Shown: positions 12,797 to 24,002 of the stretch, one piece after another
Layout of the letters: each line of letters begins with the position of its first letter
Numbering within the stretch: position 1 is the first letter of the stretch
Assembly (NCBI GenBank): GCA_013399115.1
Contig: VXAA01002999.1
Span: 1,038,718 to 1,102,717 of the forward strand
Direction of reading: 5' to 3'
DNA from: Anseranas semipalmata
Lineage: Eukaryota; Chordata; Aves; Anseriformes; Anseranatidae
Length of the DNA stretch: 64,000 nt
Made by a program: the position numbers and the translations under genes
Notes under the pieces: generated by a model
Seen by the model: the letters and a program-made list of their open reading frames with translations, nothing else
The model's database searches: none
What the model was told of the DNA's origin: nothing

Positions 12797-15689
12797 GAGC
12801 AGCACCTCTTTGAAGATAAAGTACTCAGTCTGGGCAACATTGTTCTCAGTAGATTCAAAAAAACCTACCTTCTAAAAACACCTCCTAGTTTAAAGTTGTT
12901 CCTTCACTACTGTTTACCTCGGGCTCGTTTGATACATTCAAACAAGTATTTTGAACCTAATAAGTATTATCCAAAAATGTAATGATATCATGATAGTTGT
13001 TATATGTGTATGCTCCAAGCCTACACTTTTTACCGCTGAATTTTGTATGTTTTCCTTTAATGACTTTTGTATTAGTCCAAGAAATGCATAACTTTAATGA
13101 TTCAGCTTCCTCCCTCTAAAAGATACTGAGTAAGAAGGCTGCCATTTAAAAAGAAGCAGTTCAAAATGAATACTGATGGTTATATAATCTAAAGTAAAGA
13201 CATAATTTTGTTCCCAAAGTCCCTAAGGAAAAACAAGCAAATTCTATAAAAATACTACAAGAAATATCCTTAGGATGAGTTTATGTATTCTCTACTAGGC
13301 ACTAGTATTGAACAACATGAAAATGTTTTCTATTCTGTGGTATCAAGCTTGATGAATAGTTGAGGTAGTAAATGGTTTGAATGTAAAGAGCTTCTCTTCT
13401 CCACAGATTGCTGACTTGCTCTGCTGATTGCCTGTGCCTGAGAACTGCTAAAAGGGCATGAAAGACTATTTAAAAGCCAAGTCTAATACATAAATCTTCA
13501 AGAGAAATTGCCCAGGAGAAAGCAGCTTGACATTTGACATGTTATTTGGACTGAAATATTGGTTACATACATTTTTTTTTTAAATCAGGCTGCAATTACT
13601 TAGAAATTATGCAACAAACTGGTACCTACCAGCAAAGAAGACAGGAAGAGGACTTTTATTTAGGCCTGTGACTAGAAAATGAGACCTTTTCTGAGATTAC
13701 TCTTTTTTAGGTTCTTTATTTAACAAAATACCTCAAGTAAAAAATATCAGACACCCTAGGCCTCCATGTCTCCAGAGTCAAAATTGGTTTACAAAGTCTA
13801 CTTTGTTCTTTCATAAAATAAACATTTAAAATATAATTTATAACACAGAACACAAGCACTTCTGACAAAACTTGAAAGATCATACTTCAACAGTTCAAGG
13901 TTTTCATCCCAGTGAGAAATAAAAGCAACAATTTTGTTTCTGAGAGACAATAAATATACATAAATAAGATTATAATAAGCTAGCAAAACTGTCTGTGAAG
14001 TATCTATTTTGCTTCTCATTACAGCATTAAAATCCAGACAGTTGATTTAGAATGTGAAAAGATTAAAAATGATTACCTAAATAGAGCTAGTGGAAATAGC
14101 AGAAGACATCTGGGACATTCTCATTTATTATTTGTTGAGCAGTTCTTTCCAACCTAACATATGAGGACACTGTCAAAGAGGATGATCCAAAATATGACTT
14201 GTTTTTGTTCTTCTTCCAGTGAAATAGATGTCAATTTGTTTCTTCTTTTTTTCCCTTGTTTCACACTCATGCTTCTGATTAGATGTTAGCCTTGATATAT
14301 GTATGTCATCTGGTTTACATACACTGCGATATACATGAAGAACTCTAACTATAATTTACCATAGTTAGTCATAATGTAGAACACATCAGCTTGAAATAGC
14401 TTCCATTTGGCAATGTGCATTTTTGAGCAGTTAAAGCATTTAGGAATGGTTACCAGAAACACTGATTCCATTTCTCCGGAACAATAACTTCCGTTATGTA
14501 TGCAATGTGCTGGTTTATATTTTATGTCCTTCTGTAGTTTGAAAGTGCCCTACTATCATGAATTTTTCTTTTTTGTTTCTGTATGAGCTAAGCTACTTCT
14601 TCTAATTCTAATTCTTCTTTTAATTATAATTTCTTCATTCTAATTCTGGATTGTAAATTTGTTGCTTTGCAGGATGCAAAAATACTATGTAAAAGTCTGT
14701 ACAGATATGAAAAGTTAAGAGATAAGCCATAACAAAATATGGAATTGTTTCTTTTGTATTTCAGTAGTACTCGAAAATATTAACTACCAAAATTTGTCTG
14801 TAATTTACTATTACCTGTTAAAGCTGTCAAGCCTCCTTTTCGTCACACAATTTTATTTTTCTCTGTCCTGTCTGTTGTTTTTCTTTTATAGTGAGCTCTT
14901 ACAAGACCAAAGGAGCTGCAGTTTGCCACCCGGGATACAGTGCTTTAGTTACTAAAATCCGTTGCTAAAGTCTAGCTGAATTCAGGCTGCTCAGTATGTC
15001 CTTTCCTAATGATAGTCTTAAAATATCAGTATTTAGTTTGAATGGCTATGTTACAGACAGTGAAAATGGAGGAACGGAACATTTGTCAGAAGTACATCTC
15101 CAGAGCATGTGAAAGAAATGTCACTCTGAACATATACATTCACCACCTCTAGTATTTTTTTTCCTTCTGATTATCAAGTTATGCCCTAGTCAGCAGTGAA
15201 CATGATTTAGTATCAGACATTGGGCATGGGATGATGGAAGCAAGAAAAACTGCAGCACCTTACTCCATGGTAAGCATCTGAAGTCACTTCCAGAAGAACT
15301 GGAAGAGATGAAATAAGAAAGATTGAATGAGCATTAGGTGGCTGCAAATCAGATCAGCGTGGAGTTTTAATTTGTGATGTTATCAGATATAGACGTGTTT
15401 CATTGATCAGTAGCTGCTCAGCAAGAGTGGAGTCATCAATGGAACATCATCGTGGTGATGACTTCATCTCTCCAAAGGGTTTTAGCAAGGATCCATTTCA
15501 ACCTGTCACTGTCCAAATGGTGACACAAGTCAACAGCGTTTTTCCAGTTTTGCTATCACTTCACAAAGTAGATGTAAATCAAATGGATCTTTTCAATATA
15601 TTTAGAAAGACATGGCTCTTCATCCCCTAGTTCTCCTGAAATGTCTCCCTGTTATATGTCTGCATGTGCCTACTTCCGTGTGAGGGAAA
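12797..15689. other. Unique non-coding DNA, no gene seen
   Basis: AT-rich, no recognisable coding, repeat or RNA feature. A small perfect inverted repeat (8-base arms CTAACTAT / ATAGTTAG, 8-base spacer) lies at 14345-14368 and could form a minor hairpin; such short palindromes are expected by chance in this much sequence. Confidence 0.5.
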
Positions 15690-15810
15690 GGGGGAGGTTT
15701 GAGCAACCTGGTCTAGTGGAAGGTGTCCCTGCCCATGGCAGGGGGGTTGAAACTGGATTATCTTTAAGGTCCCTTCCAAACCAAACCATTCTGATTCTAT
15801 GATTCTATGA
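15690..15810 (+). repeat. CR1 LINE fragment, 3' UTR end
   Basis: About 120 bases of a CR1 3' end in sense orientation. It carries the very typical 'gagcaacctggtctagtgg' start, 'gtgtccctgcccatggcagg', 'aaggtcccttccaa' and a tail of ATTCTATG-type octamers at 15791-15810. Severely 5'-truncated. It is a different CR1 subfamily from the copies at 2.2 and 23.9 kb. Confidence 0.92.
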
Positions 15811-18437
15811 AAATCTGGGCTAATCTTCCTTTAATTTTCAAAATCTCTCAAGTTTTGATGTGTCTGGATCACATTCTTGTTTTGATTCATGACCCTGTGT
15901 AAGTGGAAAGGTGCAGCTGCTCTGAATTCCAGACATGATTCTTGCTTAAATATAGACTGTCTGAAGTGAATGGTTTTAGAATCAGGTCAATTTTTAACCG
16001 GTGAATTTCAACAGTTGTGGAAATGAACCATCTTCAAGACAATAAGAGAAAGATGACATGGAGGACACAGGGCTGCCTTGTAGCAAGAGCCAAAATGAGG
16101 TGGGAATAGATGAGTATCAATAAATACCCATCAAAGAGCGCTGTCCAGAGAAAAATAGAATTGCTCTCACTTTGATGAAGGGCTGGGACTAGCCTGAAGC
16201 CAAGTAGAGAGATATACAGCTGAGATATGAAAAGATAGAGATTCCATCACCTACGTTAAGATTTTGAAACTCTGCACGGGCTGATTAATTTCTCTGCAAG
16301 ACAGTGCATGCCATGGGAATGTAAGGGGCAGCTTACAGAGTAGGGGGTTGCTCAGGTTGAGGAAAGAGAAAAGAATCTCCTGGCTCACACATTCCCTTCT
16401 TTTTCCATGTGGGTCACTTTTACTCATACAAAACAAAACAAACAAACAAGCAAACAAAAAAACAACCAAGCCCTTCTTTGCTACTACAACTCAGCTCAGG
16501 TATTTATATATAAGCAATAAGGAATTTCTTACTTTCTGTTTCAAGGACTGTGTGGTTCTTTTCTGCTGGTATGAAGAAAAAAACATCTTTTTCCTCTGGT
16601 CTTAACAGATCAGTTGAACTATGGATTTTTTCCATAGTTTCCTCTGAACATCAGACATCCATCTATGTGATATGGATGTATCTTCTCAGCCACAGAACCC
16701 CCAGAGTTTGTTGTGGAGTGGTCATGCCATGTCGTTGTTCTGTTACAAACAGGCCTGGCTTCTTCAAGTATCTGGGATACAGAATTATGCCTGCAGAAAC
16801 CAAGGCTAAGATAAGGCAAATCTTGGCTGTGGGACAAGAGTCTTTCATTACAAGATGATCAGCAGCAATGCCAGGTGTTCCAGCCTCCCACTGCTCAGTA
16901 ATCTTGTCCAACACGACTATTTGTGGAGTCAAGCTATGGCTGCCCCCACCAGGGACCTGATTTAACACAGTGTACATACAAGTTAACTATTGTCTAAGCA
17001 TTCTTCTTTCCTTAGCACACACACCTGAAGGATAAAGCAGAGCATCGCATATGGTGAGCTGCTAACCTGTGGGAAAGGACAGAGGTTCCCCTTTCTTAGC
17101 TAACAAAGACAGGTGCCCTGAGTTTTCTATGGTATTGGAGACATGGTCATGGCACTAATCACTTGCACACATTAGTGGTGCTTGGAAGCCATTGCTGCAG
17201 AGTTCATGCTACAGCTCTAGGAGAGGCAGTAAATGCTGTATTGGAAGATACTCTGTCTGCCATATGAGCTGTCACTTACAGTTAATAAAACTAGTCTGTA
17301 ATTCAAATGATTTATTGGGGGCAGGGGTGTGACTGCCAGTCTTCTCAAAGTTGTTTGAAGCTGATTACCAGGGAATTCCTGTGGTTTCAATAGCAACTGC
17401 TGTTTGGCGTGGATAGCTGGACATTTCAAAACATTTTCATTGTGAGTTGCAAGTCCCTTAGGTCTTAAAAGGTCCCTTAGGTCTTTTTATGAGGATTAAA
17501 ATGCACAGAGCTCTAACCACTATTTTTGTTGTCTACTCCCGGAATCAAGAAGTAAACGAAAAATGAAAGTAACACTGTTCCTTACCACTGATTTACTAAC
17601 TATAATATTAATTACCATGAGTAGCTTGGATGTTTAGGAGTATCTTAGGTCAAACTAGTACTTGCATAGGAAAAATGGCAGTAAAAAATATTGCAGACAA
17701 ACACAGCATAAGAGTTTATATTAATTTAAGTGACTATTTGATCTATCAAAAGATTTTTGATCATCAGCTGAGGATGTTTAAAGAATATGGGAGTTCAATG
17801 ATTCAATAAGCAAATGAAAAACAAAACTATACACGGAAATTCTCTTATATAACTTCAGTCACTAAAATGTTCTTTCACTGTTTTTAATGGTAGATCTATT
17901 AGCCTTGTATGTTAAGAATGTCAATATTTATTTTAAAATATTAGTTGTATAAGATATTTCATTCTGTTATTTTTTCAAAGAAAAACTGTTTAAATAAAAA
18001 CAAGGTTGATGTTCTAGAAGCTGAGAATCCATGGGGAATGTCAACACTGGGACTGGGATCTGTGCAGAGCTCCCTGAGCTGGACTGGGAACTGGAGCAAT
18101 ACTGCTGCATTATGGTTGTGCTTAGCTTCAAACAAACAGTTGACAGAACTGACAGCTAAAATTTCCTTTTTAGGCTTTGCTAGTGCCCATGTTTCTCAAA
18201 GGAAACAAGTGCTGTCCTCTGTGGAGAGCTGAGTAATGGCCTCACATGGTAGCCTGTCTGGGAGCAGGGTAGTATACATAAGCCTTCACACTGTCACAGC
18301 TGTCCTTGTGGACATTGTAGAAGATAGCCACAAATTAGAATGTCTCTAAAGGGCACCACAGGTATAAAGCTGCCTCTCATCTACCTAGGATGAAAGTGAT
18401 AAAGAGGTGAAGCTGTAGCCTCTAGTTTTGACCTTTT
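15811..18437. other. Unique non-coding DNA with an AAAC-rich tract
   Basis: No gene seen. An A-rich (AAAC)n-like low-complexity tract lies at 16428-16467. The stretch 16600-16980 carries overlapping open frames of 72-104 codons on both strands without any recognised domain. At 17455-17482 a 14-base segment (gtcccttaggtctt) is directly repeated once. Nothing else is identified. Confidence 0.45.
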
Positions 18438-18614
18438 GGGGAAAGGTAAGATAGAAGAGAATGGGGAGGAAGAGAGGGGAGAGGAGGAGTGTGTGAAAAA
18501 GGAGAGGGGACAAGATGGTTGAAGAGGAACCAGAAGGAGAGGGGAGGTTTGGAAAAGTGAGGGGAAGTAAGGCAGGACAAAACAAAAGAAAGTCAAAACA
18601 AAGGAAAAAAAAGC
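18438..18614 (+). repeat. Polypurine tract with G-runs
   Basis: About 175 bases in which the plus strand is nearly all A and G, with many GGGG/GGAG runs (around 18460-18490 and 18502-18565) and then A-rich sequence. Such tracts can form triplex (H-DNA), and the G-runs could support a G-quadruplex. The long proline/serine/leucine-rich open frames on the opposite strand are a consequence of this composition and are not genes. Confidence 0.75.
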
Positions 18615-18647
18615 CCAATATACTAAGTATTCCTATTATATCTTCTA

Positions 18648-18706
18648 TCAAAACAACAACAACAACAACTAGCAAACAAACAAACGAAACAAACAAACAA
18701 AAAAAG
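18648..18706. repeat. (AAC)n / (AAAC)n microsatellite
   Basis: A compound simple repeat: about five AAC units, then interrupted AAAC units, ending in an A-run. It directly follows the purine tract. Confidence 0.85.
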
Positions 18707-21700
18707 CATAGACCTAACATCAGGTAAACCTACTGAAGTCTTAGGAAACCCACTTCTCTTCTCTCCCCATCAGAATGGAGAAGTTTACTAGTTTGAATTC
18801 TAGAAATCAAAAAAGATTGTTCTCTACAACAGTAAACTTGCATCATTATATAAAACATGGTGAGCTCCCCCAAGATGTAATTTCTGCTTAATAAACCAAT
18901 TTACACAACTTGTTTCAATCAAGACATTTTGATCGTTAAATATGTTTTCATTGTCTTTCTGTCTTTTACTTTTCCTAGTGAAAGCCCATTATCCACTAAG
19001 AAGATTACTTGAACCCATTTTGTTTGGCTTAGTTGAAAAAAAAGCTCACCATGGAGTCATAATGATATGACTAATCAAAATGTCTGGCACAATGGAAAGT
19101 TCATTTTATTGTATTTTTAGCTTGAAAAGTTTTATAATAAGTTTTTCTTTCTCCTTTGATTATCTTTACTAAGCTATTTTATTCTACATTTGACTTAAGC
19201 ACCAATAATTTCAGTAGCACTTGATGGTTGTTCTCCATTTCCTCCTTGTCCAGCTCTCTGCTGTAATATGGAAGCTGTAAGGTCCTGGTCCAGATGGGCT
19301 ATAGATGAATGTCCCACTCATTTCAGCTTTGGTGTGCTGTGTTTTTCTCACTGTTCTGTGAGCATGAGAAGATTAGATAACTTGTAAGGCGAGGCTACCT
19401 AGTCTGCTTATCTAGTGCTAGATTGGAAAATAGAAACGTATAGTACCTAAGTTCTTTTACTTCCTGAACTAATGTTTTTGTTTATATTGTTTCTCCACAC
19501 TTCTTAAACTAAAATAAAGATTCATTTATTTGAAACATGTCCAAAGTGAAAGTGTCAATATAGCTGTCTCCATTAAACAGTGACACACCTTGCTGCATTT
19601 GCTGATGACGGTGGAAGCACAAGGGAAGGTCATGGCCTAGCACTACCTAGAGCATGACATACAGTTCCCATCTCAAGGAAAAATAAATTGGAATTATTGT
19701 GAATCAGTACTCATTCTGGATTTAAATATTCCAGAATCTGATTTTGTCTCTCAGTCTCCGTGGTGTCAAAATTTGCCATCAGGTGGGACAAAACGTCAAG
19801 ACAGTCTGTGTACTTCAGTGCAACTCTCTCCCTTTGACCACTATGCCATTATTCCCATGGAGCTAAGCTTAGAGCGACTCAGCACTGTTTCCTGTAACAC
19901 TGTCTTTTCAGAACAGAACTCACAAGTTAACTAGCTGAAAGATAAGCTGTATTTTAGATGAGTCACATAATCTTTTCTACTGCAGTATAATGCCAGGAGT
20001 TCTTCAGACTCACCAGAAAGACCTATAAACTAGATTTGACTAGGAAGACTCATGGACTTTAGCAAATTCCCAGCCTTAAGAGAAGAATATATATATATAT
20101 ATATATATAAAATTTCATCTGCTGACCGAGAAATTAAGGAACTGGTAATTAATTGTCCTTGTTGATCAGCCTCAGTGACAGACTTCAAAGAACGAATGGA
20201 TTTAAATTACTATTCATGTTCCTCCGCTCAGTCCTACAATGTACGAAAATACAGTAAGGGGCACAAGCATCCTGTCTATAGTAGAAAAAGCAAAAGCTCC
20301 AGTAAAATGTGCATAAGGATCAGACTTTAAATACCAATCCCTGTGAGTTTTTTCAGCTGGGATTCACATCTTTAAAATACATCAGTGTACCTCAGACTGA
20401 TGTTATTTGCAAACATACAATTAATCTAAATAAGCTTTACAGCTCTGATGCCATCTGGCAAGACCACAGTAAAACTGGCTAATCTGACTGGGAGCTGACC
20501 AGCCAGCAGACATTGTTAGAAATGGAAACTATATCACTGGAAAAAAAAAAAAAATTGACAGACTAATAAGCATTCTTTCCATTAAGAGTGCCTTATAATG
20601 CAACAGGCAGAATTCAAAGTCTGGAAAAGAGAGCAGTCTTTAGTGGGCGGTGTGTATCCTCCAAGGACTTTGGCCTTTACGAAATGCCACAGTATTGGAA
20701 AGATATTGTTCAATGAGTTGTACTGGTTGTGCTCCCAAGATCATTTTCATTCGTGGAAGAAACAGCAAATTAAGTGTTCAGAAAGAAACATGACAGAGGA
20801 AAGAGTAAGACTAGGTCTTTGAGTAACAGAACAACTGGGCTGGAAATGGTGGGTATAAAACAAGTAGGAATCTCAACTCTGTACTCTGTCTTAGCAGAGA
20901 CTACCATAGGAGGTATTAGATTATTTTCCTTCTATCTGTGGCTACTTTACAGTTAAGATAATTCCTCTTCACTGCTGGCATCAAATCATACTGTTCAAAT
21001 GTACTGCAGGGATTTGTATTCAGACCTGAAGAGACTTTCCAAAGCAAAAATTCTAGTTTACATATTACTAACATTAGTATATTCCATGGGATGAAATAAA
21101 ATACCTGTCACAGGCTTGCATTTCACATGAATGGCCTTTTCCTCCTTTAGCTTCTTCTGCAGTCAGCTTTACTGTCAGTGTACCGGTTTAGAGATTATTG
21201 TTATTTTCCTGCAGTCACACAGGAAATATTACACCCCTTCTGTCCCAAATGTGGGATCCCCTTTTCACGGGTAGCAGTGCCAGGGGAAGAACAACTTCTA
21301 TGCATCTGACTAAGAAGTGTGGTTCACAAGTTCTACAACCCTTCCTCTCTAATAAATCAATTTTTGCCTTGCAGCAGCACCTGCTTCTGTAACATTTGCA
21401 AGCCTCTATAAATTGGTATGCTAGCTTTTCTAGCTTGGCTGGCAAATTAAAGAGGTGCTTACCTTTCTGGTCAAAGGGAAGCTGGGTAACAAACAAAAAC
21501 AAAATAAAACTCTTATAGTCTTCAATTCAGATTTGGGCTTTGCAACATGCAAACTCAGTAGGACACATCTTTTCACATCTTTCTCTGTAACTGTTATTCT
21601 AACTGGCTGGTATTGACTAACAGCTTTCTTTTCTCTCACTGGTAGTTAATCTTTACCAGCTGAAGAGCTTCACTTACCCTGAAGCTGCTCAGTTCAACTT

Positions 21701-22310
21701 CCATTGACATTTTCTGGTATTTCCAAATGGAAATCTGTACCTCTGCCTTCAAGAGACTTGCAAGATTTCTCATAGGCAGGAGAATTTTCAGAATTCAAAG
21801 TTTTAGCATGGGCATGTGCATTGCTTTTGAAATGAAATGGTGACTGGATGGGAAACTGAATGAGCTGTAAATTGCATACATATTTTTTGTGTTTTCTATC
21901 TCTTTTCCTTACTGCTCATTTTTGGAATGCATTATATTTTTTTCCTTATATTTTCAGGCTTTTCAACTTATTCAGTTCCATGCATGAGCAGCACCTTGGT
22001 ATATGTATTCAACTTCATCTTATGGCACACAAGATTTCCTCCAACACTTCTGGAAACAAACTGTAGTTCTAGAAATTCCTTTAGCAATGCCTATTTTTAT
22101 TGTAAATATGAAACCCTTTAATGAAAAGATAGGTACTTCTTTCAGTCTAGGACTATGATCTAAGTCTCATTTGTTTCTTATTCTGAAGTCTTATACTATC
22201 TAGGTGGTGCTGGAGCAGCTTAATTGTCAGATGCACAGGTCCTAGACTACGAAGAGATATTTCTAATAGTTTTTTTCAGAAGGGCTGGAAGTTCGGAGTT
22301 ATTTAAAAAC
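18707..22310. other. Unique non-coding DNA with an (AT)n repeat
   Basis: No gene, CR1 or LTR seen. It contains the (AT)n repeat listed separately and a 14-base A-run near 20540. All open frames are under 100 codons with no recognisable content. Confidence 0.45.
20087..20109. repeat. (AT)n microsatellite
   Basis: Uninterrupted alternating AT for 23 bases; self-complementary and potentially polymorphic. Confidence 0.9.
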
Positions 22311-22322
22311 ACCCTCACACAA

Positions 22323-22324
<2 letters not shown>

Positions 22325-22358
<34 letters not shown>

Positions 22359-22397
22359 CCAACCAAACAAACAAACAAAAAAACCCCAAAAAACCAG
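22325..22397. repeat. (CA)15 microsatellite with AAAC tail
   Basis: Fifteen uninterrupted CA units (22325-22354) followed by an A-rich compound repeat of AACC/AAAC/AACCCC type. Likely length-polymorphic. The short open frame through it, giving a Thr-His repeat, is not a gene. Confidence 0.95.
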
Positions 22398-23864
22398 GAC
22401 TTTTGATTGGGTGAATCTATTTCAACTAGTATATTCTGCTAACAGCAATAAAAGCGAACTGTTTTAGGGTAAGGTAGTAGAACAGAAAACAGTGTAGTGT
22501 TAAAATGTTAGACCTATAACAGCTGTTTGGCAGGTTTCGAATTACCTGTTGATATGGCTGGCTAGTTGTACACTTAGAGTAGCCTAACACAAGTTTAAGT
22601 GAGACATTTTTGTTTTGCCATTTCTTTCTTTTTGGCACAAGACAATAAGTAACATGAGGCATAATGAGAATCAGGAAACAATGAACAAAGAAAATCAGGC
22701 AATGAGGAATTCTGACAACGGATGTAAAACTGCCTTTACAATTCATCTCCACCATAGTAGCTGAACTACGTGAATTTCCAAAGCCCTTAGTCATGCTTTT
22801 TTACCTAGTTTGAAACATTATTTCTTACTGTTTCCTAATGTAGACACTTTTGTGCCAAAGCCCTTCAGAAATCATTTATCTGAAACACTGATTTACTTCA
22901 GTTGGTAGAAAATGACAGCTACATGACAATATGCTGGATAAATTACTGTTAGACAAATAGCGTAATCTGTGGCTGACCTGCTACAGAAAAAAAAAAAAAG
23001 TTGTATTTTGCCAGTTTTCACATTTGAAGGCAACTGTCCAAAGATTAAATCTGTGTGAAGAGCTTTTCCTCAACAATTCGAACTATGCCTGAGATTTTAA
23101 TACATCTTGCTATTTTGTTGATTCATCAGGCTTCCTGTGGTCTTAAACTGAGACTTTCTCTTTTTATTTGTAGGATGATGATTTGTTCTTCCTCTTTTTT
23201 TTTTTTTTAACTATTTAACTAGATTTATTTATTTAACTAGATTAACTAGATTTAACAAGATTTATTTATAGAACTATTTAACTAGATTTATTTCTTGCAG
23301 TAGATTTTGGTGAGGATATTAAGTTGCTGAATTGTCATGGTAACAAGAAGTAGTGGCTGATGGAACAGGGAGGCAGGCTTGTATTATGCTTGCTATCAAT
23401 ATATACAAATGCATTAGATTTCAAACATTTTTGGTTTCCTTCATGGAATAATACTGTGTGGTATTTTATGTTATATGGCAGATTTTACACTCTGAGGGTT
23501 ATAACGGGTAATAAATTTCAGAAGAACAAGTGTTTTGTTTTTATATGTGGAGAACAATATAATTGTATAACTAGATGCAGCAGACTTTTCTCTGCCTGAC
23601 ATTGCATTCAAGTGTGCAACTTTATGTGAAGGAGGCACTACCTTTCATGATCTCTAACTGGTGACAGAATCATTTGTAGGCTTCCTTTTCCAATCATCAA
23701 TATGTCAGCTCATCCCCTCTGCTGGCTATGGGCTTTTTTGTAAGCAAAAGCCATTAAGTAAAGCAAGTAAAAGCCATAAAACATCTTTTCTTTTCTTTTC
23801 TTGATCTGGAAAAATAAAATCTTTCAACAACTGTTCAAGACACTCTGTGCTTGTGAAAGTCAGC
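22398..23864. other. Unique non-coding DNA
   Basis: Apart from a 13-base A-run near 22988 and the local tandem repeat at 23209-23293, this is unique AT-rich sequence. The 122-codon minus-strand frame at 22426-22794 has no recognisable domain and is probably chance. Confidence 0.45.
23209..23293. repeat. AT-rich degenerate tandem repeat
   Basis: A 22-base word beginning aactatttaactagattt occurs at 23209 and again, unchanged, at 23272. Between them are several shortened versions of 'tttaactaga'. It is preceded by a 14-base T run (23195-23208). This looks like local slippage or expansion, perhaps a small minisatellite. Confidence 0.7.
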
Positions 23865-24002
23865 TTGGATGCAGAGCTTAGCGACATGATTTAGTGGAGG
23901 GATTGTTAGTGTTAGGTCTTAGGTTGGACTAGGTGATCTTGAAGGTCTCTTCCAACCTAAAAGATTCTGTGATTCTGTGATTCTGTGATTCTGTGATTCT
24001 GT
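23865..24002 (+). repeat. CR1 LINE 3' end with octamer tail
   Basis: Sense CR1 3' end of about 140 bases, starting inside the ORF2 end/3' UTR region. It ends in five units of the octamer ATTCTGTG (about 23963-24002), the hallmark CR1 tail. The body is very similar to the 3' part of the minus-strand CR1 at 28285-28537, so both come from the same subfamily and are fairly young. Confidence 0.95.

Noticed and set aside
14345..14368. Perfect 8-base inverted repeat with 8-base loop, considered as a small RNA hairpin
   Set aside because: Far too short for a microRNA precursor and expected by chance in 64 kb.
18381..18720. 111-codon minus-strand frame rich in Phe, Leu, Ser, Pro
   Set aside because: A direct consequence of the polypurine tract and AAC repeats, not a membrane protein.
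22426..22794. 122-codon minus-strand frame
   Set aside because: No recognised domain, no splice or promoter context, and its length is within chance expectation for this much six-frame sequence.
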